Shown: positions 47,899 to 56,559 of the stretch, piece by piece
Layout: each line of letters begins with the position of its first letter
How positions within the stretch are numbered: the stretch's first letter is position 1
Assembly (NCBI GenBank): GCA_003116975.1
Contig: BGKB01000040.1
Location: 62,001-126,000 of the forward strand
Length of the DNA: 64,000 nt
Direction of reading: 5' to 3'
From: Aurantiochytrium sp. KH105
Lineage: Eukaryota > Sar > Bigyra > Thraustochytrida > Thraustochytriidae
The notes under the pieces: generated by a model
What the model saw: the letters and a program-made list of their open reading frames with translations, nothing else
What the model was told of the DNA's origin: nothing
The model's database searches: none
Program-made: the position numbers and the translations under genes

Positions 47899-49710
47899 AT
47901 GGCGGCCACGCGGCCGTTCGCCGAGATACTCCTCGATACACCGATGGAGGAGACCGCGCTGGTGGACAAATACGACGCGACGAGAGTGGGGGCCATGCAA
48001 CTCGTCGAGCAAGAGGCGGCTGACTTCTTTGGCGACCAGCCTCTCCCAAGCAGTGGCGCAGTCAGCTCGCAGTACTCGTCGCGGAGCCGCGGAGGCCTCG
48101 CGCCCCAGAGCGGCGTTCAAGCTCGCCTCGATTTGCTCCCTGTTAACGTGCTCGCCTGGCAGGATTTTGAGGACGAAGTCGGGTGGGATTCCTTCGAACA
48201 GGAGGCCGGCTTCGGTGACGTCCCTGTTACGCCAGTTCCTTTCATGACGAGCATGGAAAGCGTGTGGGCGCTCTCTGAGACCGACGCATTCGATCACCTC
48301 AAACTCGGGTTTACAGGCCCGGCCTGTAAGTTCGTGATTTCAGAACGAGCTCTGACGTCACCGAATTCGTGGACTCCTCTAGAAATCGGTAAGGCATCCG
48401 AGGCGTCGGCCGTCGGACACCGCGTAGACATGATTTGGACGAGAAAGGTTAAAGATGAAAATGAGCGAAACAACGCTGGCATAACCCTTCCCGACGACCC
48501 TCGTAGAGCGCGCTTCCTCGTGCATGAGCACAAGTCGCCCGTGAAATTCCCCTACGGTCTCACTCAACCCGATCTAAACCAGATTGCTCAGTCATGGATG
48601 CAAGATTCGAATACGTCTCTCGACGAGGCCAAAGAAACGGTGAAAAGTGCCTGGGAATTGGCCTGCGAGGACCTGACCGAGTACTGGGAACTGGGCGGGA
48701 GTTTCGCCAATCGCGAAAGCTCCGTGCGTTTTCGTTACCCAATCATTCAAATTTACGTTTACATGCTACGCTCTTTATGCAAGTACGGCGTTCTCTCCAC
48801 CACCGACAAAACTTGGTTTTTCAAACTCGAGGCAGATAACATACTGTACGTCTCGCGTATGTTCCGCGCCGAGGCAGATGGCTACGAGTCGGTGCGATAC
48901 GCCTACGCATGCATGTTGCATCGTAGCGCGACCAGCTCGGCGCGTCTTTCCCTCACCGAAGCCCATCTCCGGGCCATTTGCCAGACGAACATTCGTTTAG
49001 GATCTCAGGAGTGGACTCAGATCTACGAGAACTTTGGCTATGGCGGTGGCTCCGGAGCCACGTCGAGCACAAGGAATCGTGGCACCGCTTTGCCTGGCAA
49101 CATGAGCAACGTTGCCTCGATCGAGAACCAAGAGGCCCTGCGCCAGCTGCTTCCACTCAAAAGCGACCTCCACTTTCCCTACGCTGGCGGTCTGCTCGAC
49201 GTCATCAAGCAGTTCCCCGAAGGCCAGTTTGGCTACTCGATCCGCGTGGACACGGGTGGAGTTGACACCGTTGTCAAGGTCATGACTCCTTCCAAATCCA
49301 CGTACGAAACGCGCGAAGCGGAGTTCGCCTTTTGGAACGAGATGGACGTCTATCTCCAGCTGCGCCCGCTCTGGGGGACGCACGTCCCCTGGTACCTCTA
49401 CGGCGGTCGCCACATTTTCAACGACCTCATTGTCGCCACCACCTATGCTGGCGAGTCGCTCCGCGAGAGTCTTTTGACCGACGACATTCGGGCCAAGGCT
49501 TTGGCAGCGCTTACAGCGGTGCACCAGGCCGGCGTAGCGCATCGCGACGTGCTGCTGCGCAACTTCGTCATGGACGCCTCTGGCGCCGTTCGCATCATTG
49601 ACTTTGCTCAGGCAAAAACAAATGCTTCCCAACAAGATTTTCAAAAAGACCGCGACGCCTTCGAAAGCATCTTTTCTCTCTCCGAGTCCAGGGGTCGCCG
49701 CAAGGCCTGA
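47899..49710 (+). CDS. PD-(D/E)XK nuclease - kinase-like protein, copy C
   Basis: Intact, 603 residues, with all nuclease (Asp in HRVDMIW, Glu-x-Lys in VHEHK) and kinase-like motifs present. It is a mosaic. The first ~110 residues follow copy B (EETALVDKYDATRVGAMQ), residues ~110-185 are its own, and residues ~186-255 follow copy A (ENERNNAGITLPDDPRR and LNQIAQSWMQDSN). The remainder is common to all, with a small change in the C-terminal tail (ESRGRRKA). This pattern points to gene conversion among the units. Confidence 0.7.
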   Translation: MAATRPFAEILLDTPMEETALVDKYDATRVGAMQLVEQEAADFFGDQPLPSSGAVSSQYSSRSRGGLAPQSGVQARLDLLPVNVLAWQDFEDEVGWDSFEQEAGFGDVPVTPVPFMTSMESVWALSETDAFDHLKLGFTGPACKFVISERALTSPNSWTPLEIGKASEASAVGHRVDMIWTRKVKDENERNNAGITLPDDPRRARFLVHEHKSPVKFPYGLTQPDLNQIAQSWMQDSNTSLDEAKETVKSAWELACEDLTEYWELGGSFANRESSVRFRYPIIQIYVYMLRSLCKYGVLSTTDKTWFFKLEADNILYVSRMFRAEADGYESVRYAYACMLHRSATSSARLSLTEAHLRAICQTNIRLGSQEWTQIYENFGYGGGSGATSSTRNRGTALPGNMSNVASIENQEALRQLLPLKSDLHFPYAGGLLDVIKQFPEGQFGYSIRVDTGGVDTVVKVMTPSKSTYETREAEFAFWNEMDVYLQLRPLWGTHVPWYLYGGRHIFNDLIVATTYAGESLRESLLTDDIRAKALAALTAVHQAGVAHRDVLLRNFVMDASGAVRIIDFAQAKTNASQQDFQKDRDAFESIFSLSESRGRRKA

Positions 49711-49828
49711 TGCGCAGAGCTGCCCTTTATTTTTGTCAATTAATGTTCTTTAGTGTGTGTTTTTTCTCTTCTTTCTAATCACCAACGTTTGGGCGGTGTG
49801 CCGAATGCAAACCCGCAATCCCATCACC

Positions 49829-50521
49829 ATGCGGTTCGTGATTCTCTCCGACTCGCACTGCCAACACGGGGAACTGCGGAGTCTACCTGACGGCGACGTA
49901 CTCGTGCATGCGGGCGACTTTTGCAGCGCAGGTGGCGTCGCGGAGGCGCGCCAGTTCGTTGCCTGGATGGCCTCGCAACCGCATCGCCACAAGGTCCTCG
50001 TGGCTGGCAATCATGATACAATCTTCGATCCTAGCCACGCACATGCCAGAGAGTACGTTCGAAGCGGAGGTGAGTCCTTCATCACAAAGGACGAACTCCT
50101 AAACAGGGGGCATCCACTACCTCTTCAATGCCGCCGTCGAACTTGACGGCGTCAAGGTCTACGGATCACTCTTTGTCCGCGCAGGCTTCCCGAGTCTTTG
50201 GGCATTTCCCATCCGATCCGACGGCCACGCAAAAGCATCTGGGGGAAAATACCCACGGACACCGACGTTCTCGTCACACATTCGCCGCCATTTGGCATCA
50301 GGGACCGCGTCTTGGACGGACGGAACATTGGCTGTCCCATTCTTAGACAAGAAGTCCTTGGGCGAGTGCGCCCCGCACTTTATGTTTTTGGATACAGCCT
50401 CACGCCGGGCCGCATCCAGTGCGACGAAACCGCCTTTGTCAACGCCAGCTGGCCCACCGTCCCAGACCTCGCCACCGGCAACGACTCCGGCGTCGCCACC
50501 TTCGACCTGCAGCCGATTTAA
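49829..50521 (+). pseudogene. metallophosphoesterase remnant with C-terminus, unit C
   Basis: Has the N-terminal motifs SDSH, GDVLVHAGDF and GNHD and, unlike the other units, the C-terminal part ending FDLQPI. It carries the shared G-run frameshift near 50105 and a second one, one A missing in GCAAAAGC near 50232, compared with units A and B. In the last metal-binding site the family's GHxH is read here as FGYSLTPG, so His ligands seem lost. The strand order and size suggest an ancestral gene of ~230 codons. Upstream ATG at 49805. Confidence 0.6.
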
Positions 50522-50565
50522 GCGCGAATACAAGTCTCTATAAACTCCAATTTATTGCTTGCCCC

Positions 50566-51256
50566 ATGTCGCCGCCAATCAAGGGAGCTGAAATTGCAGC
50601 TCAATTAGACTTCACGAAGACAGACGCGCGCAAAGGTCTGCACGGGCTGGTCAATGCTTTGCCGCTGCACTGCGCCATACCGGCAGCTGAAGCGCCTCTT
50701 CTGGTCGCGAAACTGGCCTACCACCCCCACCTTGGCATCCACTTTGACGAAAGCAACTGGCAAGACATTGAGCTCATGCACACCGTCCCAGCGTCGGCAG
50801 CTTGGGCAACAAACCAGCGCTACATTTCAAACCTCCTTCTGTCGAGCTGCGCACCATAAGTATGCAACTTGTCTGAATGAACTCTGGAAACAAGCACGGC
50901 CCGCTAAAGCTCGCAAGCCAAGCGGCAGGCCCGCGGCGCGAATTGCTGAGGCAGATCTCGTTGATGCGCTGCGCGAAGCAACACGCGAGACGGCTCGTCA
51001 AGAGTTCTTACAAACGGCGCGCCACGAATGTGCACGCTGCAAGTTAGGACTCGGTGGCATCGCACACGTTGACCACGACGGCATTCCCTTTGTTGAGATT
51101 GCGCTTGCCTTTCTACGCACGCTCACAACGCGCCTGCGCGTCGCTCGTCGCGGTCACCGCGCGTACCTTGCGCTCAAGGCCGAACGTGAAGCCACGACGC
51201 ACGCGCGACCTTCCCACTGCAATCTCCAAGGGCGCCCGAAATTAGGGCCTTCATGA
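50566..51256 (+). pseudogene. frame-disrupted HNH-type gene
   Basis: The first frame starts at the ATG at 50566 and stops at 50859 after RYISNLLLSSCAP. The overlapping frame continues the same protein from about 50850 (HKYATCLNELWKQARPAK) to 51256. The second part has C-x2-C in HECARCKLG, then HVDHDGIPFVEIALAFL. A paired Cys knuckle followed by HVDH and PF with a hydrophobic helix is what I know from HNH-like proteins of phages, large viruses and mobile DNA. A single-base change near 50850 explains the break. Low certainty about family; the disruption is clear. Confidence 0.4.
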
Positions 51257-51302
51257 ACAACCGTTAGGACGATTCTGCCCGCTCGCGGACCTACCAGAAC
51301 CA

Positions 51303-52369
51303 CCGCTCTGAGCGCTCCGAGCGCAAAATTGCATATGACGCCAGGCGCGAGACGCTACGATCAACTATGCACTCCTCGATCGAAAAGCAACCCATCCAAC
51401 CATGGCGCTCTCCCGTCCAGCCTACGCAATGAGCAGCAGTTCCTCGAGCAACAACGCTGGACTAGCTAAAGTCTCAAACCACGACGCGGCCCTTAACGCT
51501 CTCCTGAATGAGGTCTTGGAGGAACTTGCCGAGATGCAAGAGATCAAGGACATGGAGGGCCTCCGCAAGCTTGCCACGGTCTTCTCCGGAAGCGCCGACG
51601 AGGATGGCTTCATCTTCAACTTCGAGGATGTTTGGCGCCATGCCGGGTACGCTCGCAAGGACGTGGTCAAGCTCTCCGTCGTCGGCGACCGTAATAGAGG
51701 GGGCAATGCAGGAGGTCTTCGCCGGGATATTGACGTCCAAATCTCGGTGAAACCTACATCTCCCGGCCATGGGGGTGATAGGAAGACCGAGCAAATCCTC
51801 CTGACGCGCACTGGTATGATCAAGTTTCTGGTGGGCTCGAAGTCACCCATTGCCCAAGCATTGGCCTGCTTTTTCACCAAGCTAGGAACTCAGCATTGCA
51901 ATTGCAATGCACTAGCGGACGAAGAATGCAACTTGCCTGAACGCTGTCACGCATCTGTCAAGCGAAGTGCTCGCGAGATGCTGGACGACATTGCGGTGCT
52001 CGAGAACAACGAGAGCCTTCATAACGTAGTCAGAGATCGCCTGGCAGAAATCCATGGAGGCCAGACTGAGGCCGTGCTCCGGTCCGGCTGCAGAGTCGAC
52101 GTGCTTTGCTCGGACGTCGTCATCGAGGTCAAAGAGGCGCCTCTCTGGCGCCACGCCTTTGGTCAGGCCATCTCGTATGCATTCAAGACAAAGAAACGAG
52201 GGAGGGTCCCCTGCTTTCCAAGCCGCCAAAAGAAGCGTTCAAGCTGTGCCGTGCCGTCGGCCTTGAACTCACATGGGGCAACCCCGACAAACCAACCGCC
52301 AAGCCAGAGCGAAACCTGGGTTTTCTGTAATCGGAATTGATTTAGAATTCTGCGAGCGCTCAGAGCGGT
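51303..52369. repeat. 16-bp inverted repeat bracketing the MSV199-like gene
   Basis: ACCGCTCTGAGCGCTC at 51303-51318 has its exact reverse complement GAGCGCTCAGAGCGGT at 52354-52369, with partial similarity continuing beyond. The pair encloses the nuclease pseudogene with about 100 and 15-25 bp to spare, as termini of a small mobile element would. Confidence 0.6.
51402..52330 (+). pseudogene. MSV199-like DNA-binding plus PD-(D/E)XK nuclease, frameshifted
   Basis: Residues ~68-162 resemble the MSV199/KilA-N-associated domain of large DNA viruses (FIFNFEDVWRHAGYARKDV, then GGDRKTEQILLTRTGMIKFL). Residues ~220-262 form a PD-(D/E)XK core: Glu223, Asp233 in RVDVL, Glu242-x-Lys244 in VIEVKEA, then LWRHAFGQAISYAF, typical of virus-encoded endonucleases. 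In the starting frame the chain then turns into biased sequence and ends at 52340. One frame over, REGPLLSKPPKEAFKLC and VGLELTW continue the fold and end at 52330, so a one-base shift near 52190-52200 breaks the gene. The start ATG at 51402 or 51429 is uncertain. Likely of viral or mobile origin. Confidence 0.55.
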
Positions 52370-52623
52370 CGTTTAAGAAGGATGAATCTGACCCTCCCTC
52401 CGTCGACACACGCACCTCTGGTCAGCAGATTGCGAACAACATGCCATCGAACCATGGCCGATAAGGCGCGCGCGCTCGCGGCACTGGCGTCCTGCCCGAG
52501 GATGGCGTCGGGGCGCCTTTACTGGTGCCTATACCGGACGAGGTGTGAGATGAAGAGAAGCTGGCAGCCAAGGCCACTCACTCACTTATCCCTTGGATCA
52601 AGCGGATGGTTGTTCAATCTCGA

Positions 52624-55600
52624 TTAGATGTCCAGAGGATCTTGCGGTTCGCGTGTTGAACTGGTCTCGGCAAGAGCGTCAGCGATAGCCTTGGAGGAAT
52701 GAGGGATGAATGGGTCTTCGTCCCGATGTACAAGATCATAGCACCCTTTGCAAAATGCAGCATTGCACTTGCAGCACCAATAGGTTGTTGTTCTTGGTTT
52801 GCGTGCATGCGGAGGTGGCGTTGTTCCGTCTTTCCTTGCGTCATCACAGATCCGGCAGCAAACGAGACATTTCCGGCGCGTTGCAACCTTACCTCGTCCA
52901 CGGATTGACTCATGGTGATGTTCTCTGGGCAAAGTAAAGCGATGGCGCAATACATGAGGCAGAGATGTGCCTCGATACTTCAGTTCGTTTGTGGGTGATG
53001 GTGAAGACGATGATGGGGCTGGTGTAGACGATGATGGGGACGATGCAGAGGGCGATTCTGAAGTGGTAGAGATGAGTTGGCGCAGGTCACGGTCGGTGGA
53101 TCCAATGTTGTGGGAAGCTAAGTTTTCGCAGAATTGCTTCTGACCCAGATTTGACGTCGTCTCAAGAGCGTCCTCCATAAGATCATATAGAAACCCATTA
53201 AAAGTCACCACCCTGCGCTGCGTTGACCACTCATCAAACGATTGTGCTGCCGCAGCACGCTCTTCCATTTGTGACAGCTGATACAGACGGAAAGCATTGT
53301 AGAGCGTATACTCCAAAAACGAGATCCACAGCAGACAATTAGGATTCAGCTGCGAGGCGATGACCTTGTGGCCACTCAGAACCTTGCGCATAGTATCGAC
53401 GCCGCCCATCATATGATTCCAGAAAGATACGATCTGGGGTAAGAGTTTGGAACAAGGTGGGGGAGTTCCATGCCGCTGGATATCCTTGTTGTGCGAACGC
53501 CAGAGCTGCAGGTACACCTCCACAGTGTGGTGGTCTCTTGCATACCCATAAACTTCCGAGTGATCCGTGCCCGCGTCTGGGAATACGGCGTTGCTTTCCA
53601 CATATGCAAATCCCATGTACTCGGAGGAGAGCGCATGTAGATAAGAGCGCCACGCCTGACGACTTTCAAGGGGAACCGTAATAGCAACCACCTGCCTGAC
53701 TTCCTCCGGCGTCGCGTAGACGAGCAGAACGATTTCGACATCGAGCACTGCGGCATGATGCACAACTTGTGCCCGATCAGCAGGCTTTGGCACAAGTTTT
53801 ACGAAATCATTTGTCCCTATTGAAATTTCGCAGAATTCTCCATACTGACCGACCCGGCAGTCAAGCTCTTTTATCGTTTTTGAAGATGCGTATGTCTTGA
53901 TCTCGAGAACAAACGCTCCATGTACTTGAAAGTCCCCGTCCACTTTGTGAAGAAGAACACCAACGCCATCAGGTGAGCCCGCGGCAAATGGTACTTCCCG
54001 GTTAGCAACGAGCCCAAACTGCTTCACGAGAGAGATGCTGAATGCGCCATCTGAGAAAAGTCGAACGCAGCGAGCAAGTTGTTCGAGGACCATGTCTTCG
54101 TTTTCGGTCCCGATCGCGAGAGGGTTTTCGTGCTTGGATCCTCTTACATTTGCGGGCATCCTAAACCAACATCGCAGCATCGTTTGGAGAAAAAGCTTTT
54201 GACGGTCTGTGCGACTTGGCGCTCGAACTTGAGCTTGGGAACTCCTAAAGTCCAGAACATGGTCAGAGTCTGGGTTCCCATTGAAGAGTCTCGAAGGACT
54301 TTGTGACTGACGGGCCTCTTCGTCAGCCTCATTCATGTTCTCGCAACTGCTTTTGCTGTCGCAATCGCTGTCGATGATCTGGTCGCGTTCGGGCATAGCC
54401 CGCGAAGCTGCAAATCGTGCGCGGGGTTCGTGGGAAGTACCCTCCAAGGACTCGTCCCAATCTCTACCGCTTTCGCTCGTTCGATCATCCGCTTGGGGCA
54501 TTGACTGCGAGGTGGAGGCCCGAGGTCGGCCCCGAGGCGGACCCTTCTCAGCAAGTGACTCGTCTGGATCGCTGTCGTTGGCGACATCTTCATCAGAATT
54601 CGGCCGTGCGTGGCCCGTCGCTGCAACGCTATGTGACTGCAGAGCTGCAACAATACGAGCTGCAATATCTCTGTTCTTCTTGGGAACGCTTGCATTTGGA
54701 TCCAGAGATAGAAGCTTTTCACGGAGCGAAGCCTTGCTTTTGAACTCCCGCATCCAGAATTCCGGATTGCTTTGATCTCCGTATGACGACCTTGACTTTC
54801 GCTTTGTTCCAGGGAGGGAAACGTTTGCGACATTCATGAGACTCGCTCCCTCTGACGTGGAGGTTTGAGTGATGGCGCGTACAGAAGTGATACGGGCGAT
54901 CGAAGTGACCGACTTGTGCATTTGAATAAGATCTTGAGTATGCAGAAAGTCAGCGCTCGCAAAATTCAAGCAGGAAAGTGCGCAGGTGCTTGTTGCGCGG
55001 AATAGTCTTTGTAGAAACCAGTCCTGCGTACGCTGCTGCCGCGTAAGGTGCACGATTCTACATTCAACAGCCGCAATAGCTGCGGCGATTTGCTTTTCGA
55101 TATTCGAGATGCTAGGAACACTTGCATCTTCCTGCATGGCAGAAGTGGCGTGTGGCAATCGTTCGACTTTGCCTGGCTGGTCGGGAGCGATAGTTCGAGT
55201 TTCGTACGCCCATCGGTGTATATTCCTCAGAAGAGTTGGTTCGTTAGTGACCAACTGCGCGACACGAGCTTTTCCTTGACCATGGCGCATAAACACTGCT
55301 CCAACTCTGTCAGACGAGCGCGTCGTTGCAACATAAAACGTCCGACGTCCACCGGTTGCGACCTGAACTTGGCCTCGTTGAGTCGCTGGGGCTTTGAGCT
55401 CGTCCTTGTCAGCAAAAGGAAAGCTGTTCGTGCGTCTGCAAGTCCCGACAAACTTGACGCCAAGCCTTTGGAGAATCTGGACGATATTCGTCTGTTTGTC
55501 TTTTTCTTGGTCGCGAGCGATTGAAAGGTATCCACGGTCGAGAAACACAGTCAGGCTTTGCGCGACGTTTCCTATTGCCTCATCACCCGGATTGCATGTA

Positions 55601-56559
55601 AGTCCACGAACAGCAAGCTCAATGACGCCATGCACCTGTCTTCTGAGAGACTCAACCCACGTCTGGACGATGAAACCCGTGGTAATGGAGGCGACAACAT
55701 GTACGCCAGGTTGACATTTTCTGCGTTTGGTAGACGTAAGGCGAACTCCGAATTTTTCGGAAGTTTCGGATCTGAATGGGAGCTTGTCGTCATCGAAACT
55801 AACCCAGGTGACACTAGGGACGAAAAACATACGTACCCAGTGAGATCTCGCAGCCTCCTCCATTTCGTCAAGGTGCCCGCTCATCGAGTAAGCAGCTGGA
55901 GATGTCCCGTCAGCCATTCGATCCTCCCTGCTTGAACGATCGAGGCCCATAGCTTTTCGAACGCGGCGGTAGCCTTGGATGAAGATCGCACATTCCTGAT
56001 GCAAACTCGATCTTCCGCTTTCGAGCCTCTTGAAGGTCTGATGTGTGGCGCGCAGGATGATGTGGATCATAATGAAACCCCACACATCGCTTCTGGTCAC
56101 ATTGAAGCGGGCATCGGAGTCTCGTAGAACCTGAGATAGCCACTGCACAAGCATCGTAATGAAGGTTGGCGGGAGAGCAACTCGAAAGGCATCGAGTGCT
56201 TTGATTTTCCCATTAGCGGAGAGGTTGAGCGCATTGCGTGCTCTTTCAAGAAGCACAGGAGTTTCTCTTTGCACTTTGTCAAACAAAACGGAGTTGGCAG
56301 GGTTGTAGTCAATAGAGACCATGTTCATCCCGCGAACTAGCCCTTTACGGTCTCCATGATACTCTGAGCCACGAGCTGAGTAAGACTCGTAATTCCACTG
56401 ACCACAGCCATCAAGAAGTAAGGTCTCGTCAGCCGCCTCGTCAGTCTCCTCGTCAGTCTCCTCGTCAGCGGAAAAATGTGAGCAGTCATCGCTTTCGTCG
56501 TCACGTTCAAAGTCATACCAAACGTCGTCAAGCAAGGCTTCGTCGACCGCCTCGTCCAT
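52624..56559 (-). CDS. piggyBac-like transposase with inserted PD-(D/E)XK nuclease domain
   Basis: An intact 1311-codon protein (numbering here from the GTG five codons upstream, so subtract 5 for the ATG at 56559). An acidic N-terminus leads into a piggyBac DDE fold: first Asp near 261 (VSFDDDKLPF), second Asp346 (VFLDRGYLS), and third Asp1060 (FWNHMMGGVDTMRK). Between the second and third lie a disordered linker (~480-810) and a PD-(D/E)XK nuclease module (~815-990): NPLAIGTENED, SPDG with Asp869, VLEIKTY with Glu891 and Lys893. After the DDE fold comes a Ser/Pro linker and a C-terminal Cys-rich domain (CLVCCRIC, then YWCCKCNAAFCKGCYDLVH), which in piggyBac binds the element ends. I found no TTAA-flanked termini around it. 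Confidence 0.75.
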   Translation of the reverse strand: MDEAVDEALLDDVWYDFERDDESDDCSHFSADEETDEETDEAADETLLLDGCGQWNYESYSARGSEYHGDRKGLVRGMNMVSIDYNPANSVLFDKVQRETPVLLERARNALNLSANGKIKALDAFRVALPPTFITMLVQWLSQVLRDSDARFNVTRSDVWGFIMIHIILRATHQTFKRLESGRSSLHQECAIFIQGYRRVRKAMGLDRSSREDRMADGTSPAAYSMSGHLDEMEEAARSHWVRMFFVPSVTWVSFDDDKLPFRSETSEKFGVRLTSTKRRKCQPGVHVVASITTGFIVQTWVESLRRQVHGVIELAVRGLTCNPGDEAIGNVAQSLTVFLDRGYLSIARDQEKDKQTNIVQILQRLGVKFVGTCRRTNSFPFADKDELKAPATQRGQVQVATGGRRTFYVATTRSSDRVGAVFMRHGQGKARVAQLVTNEPTLLRNIHRWAYETRTIAPDQPGKVERLPHATSAMQEDASVPSISNIEKQIAAAIAAVECRIVHLTRQQRTQDWFLQRLFRATSTCALSCLNFASADFLHTQDLIQMHKSVTSIARITSVRAITQTSTSEGASLMNVANVSLPGTKRKSRSSYGDQSNPEFWMREFKSKASLREKLLSLDPNASVPKKNRDIAARIVAALQSHSVAATGHARPNSDEDVANDSDPDESLAEKGPPRGRPRASTSQSMPQADDRTSESGRDWDESLEGTSHEPRARFAASRAMPERDQIIDSDCDSKSSCENMNEADEEARQSQSPSRLFNGNPDSDHVLDFRSSQAQVRAPSRTDRQKLFLQTMLRCWFRMPANVRGSKHENPLAIGTENEDMVLEQLARCVRLFSDGAFSISLVKQFGLVANREVPFAAGSPDGVGVLLHKVDGDFQVHGAFVLEIKTYASSKTIKELDCRVGQYGEFCEISIGTNDFVKLVPKPADRAQVVHHAAVLDVEIVLLVYATPEEVRQVVAITVPLESRQAWRSYLHALSSEYMGFAYVESNAVFPDAGTDHSEVYGYARDHHTVEVYLQLWRSHNKDIQRHGTPPPCSKLLPQIVSFWNHMMGGVDTMRKVLSGHKVIASQLNPNCLLWISFLEYTLYNAFRLYQLSQMEERAAAAQSFDEWSTQRRVVTFNGFLYDLMEDALETTSNLGQKQFCENLASHNIGSTDRDLRQLISTTSESPSASSPSSSTPAPSSSSPSPTNELKYRGTSLPHVLRHRFTLPREHHHESIRGRGKVATRRKCLVCCRICDDARKDGTTPPPHARKPRTTTYWCCKCNAAFCKGCYDLVHRDEDPFIPHSSKAIADALAETSSTREPQDPLDI

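Larger units (their letters stand above)
41968..50310 (+). repeat. three tandem units of ~2.87 kb (nuclease-kinase plus metallophosphoesterase)
   Basis: Unit A 41968-44870, unit B 44871-47732 and unit C 47733-about 50310. The starts of the large genes are spaced 2879 and 2862 bp. Most of each unit is nearly identical, including UTRs. Divergence is concentrated in the nuclease part of the large gene. Units A and B end with the same ~230-bp segment (after GGACGGATAAAC) that replaces the metallophosphoesterase C-terminus; unit C keeps that C-terminus. Confidence 0.92.

Noticed and set aside
52624..56559. TTAA-flanked termini for the intact transposase
   Set aside because: I looked for CCCTGGC/GCCAGGG with TTAA on both sides and did not find a pair, so no element boundary is given.
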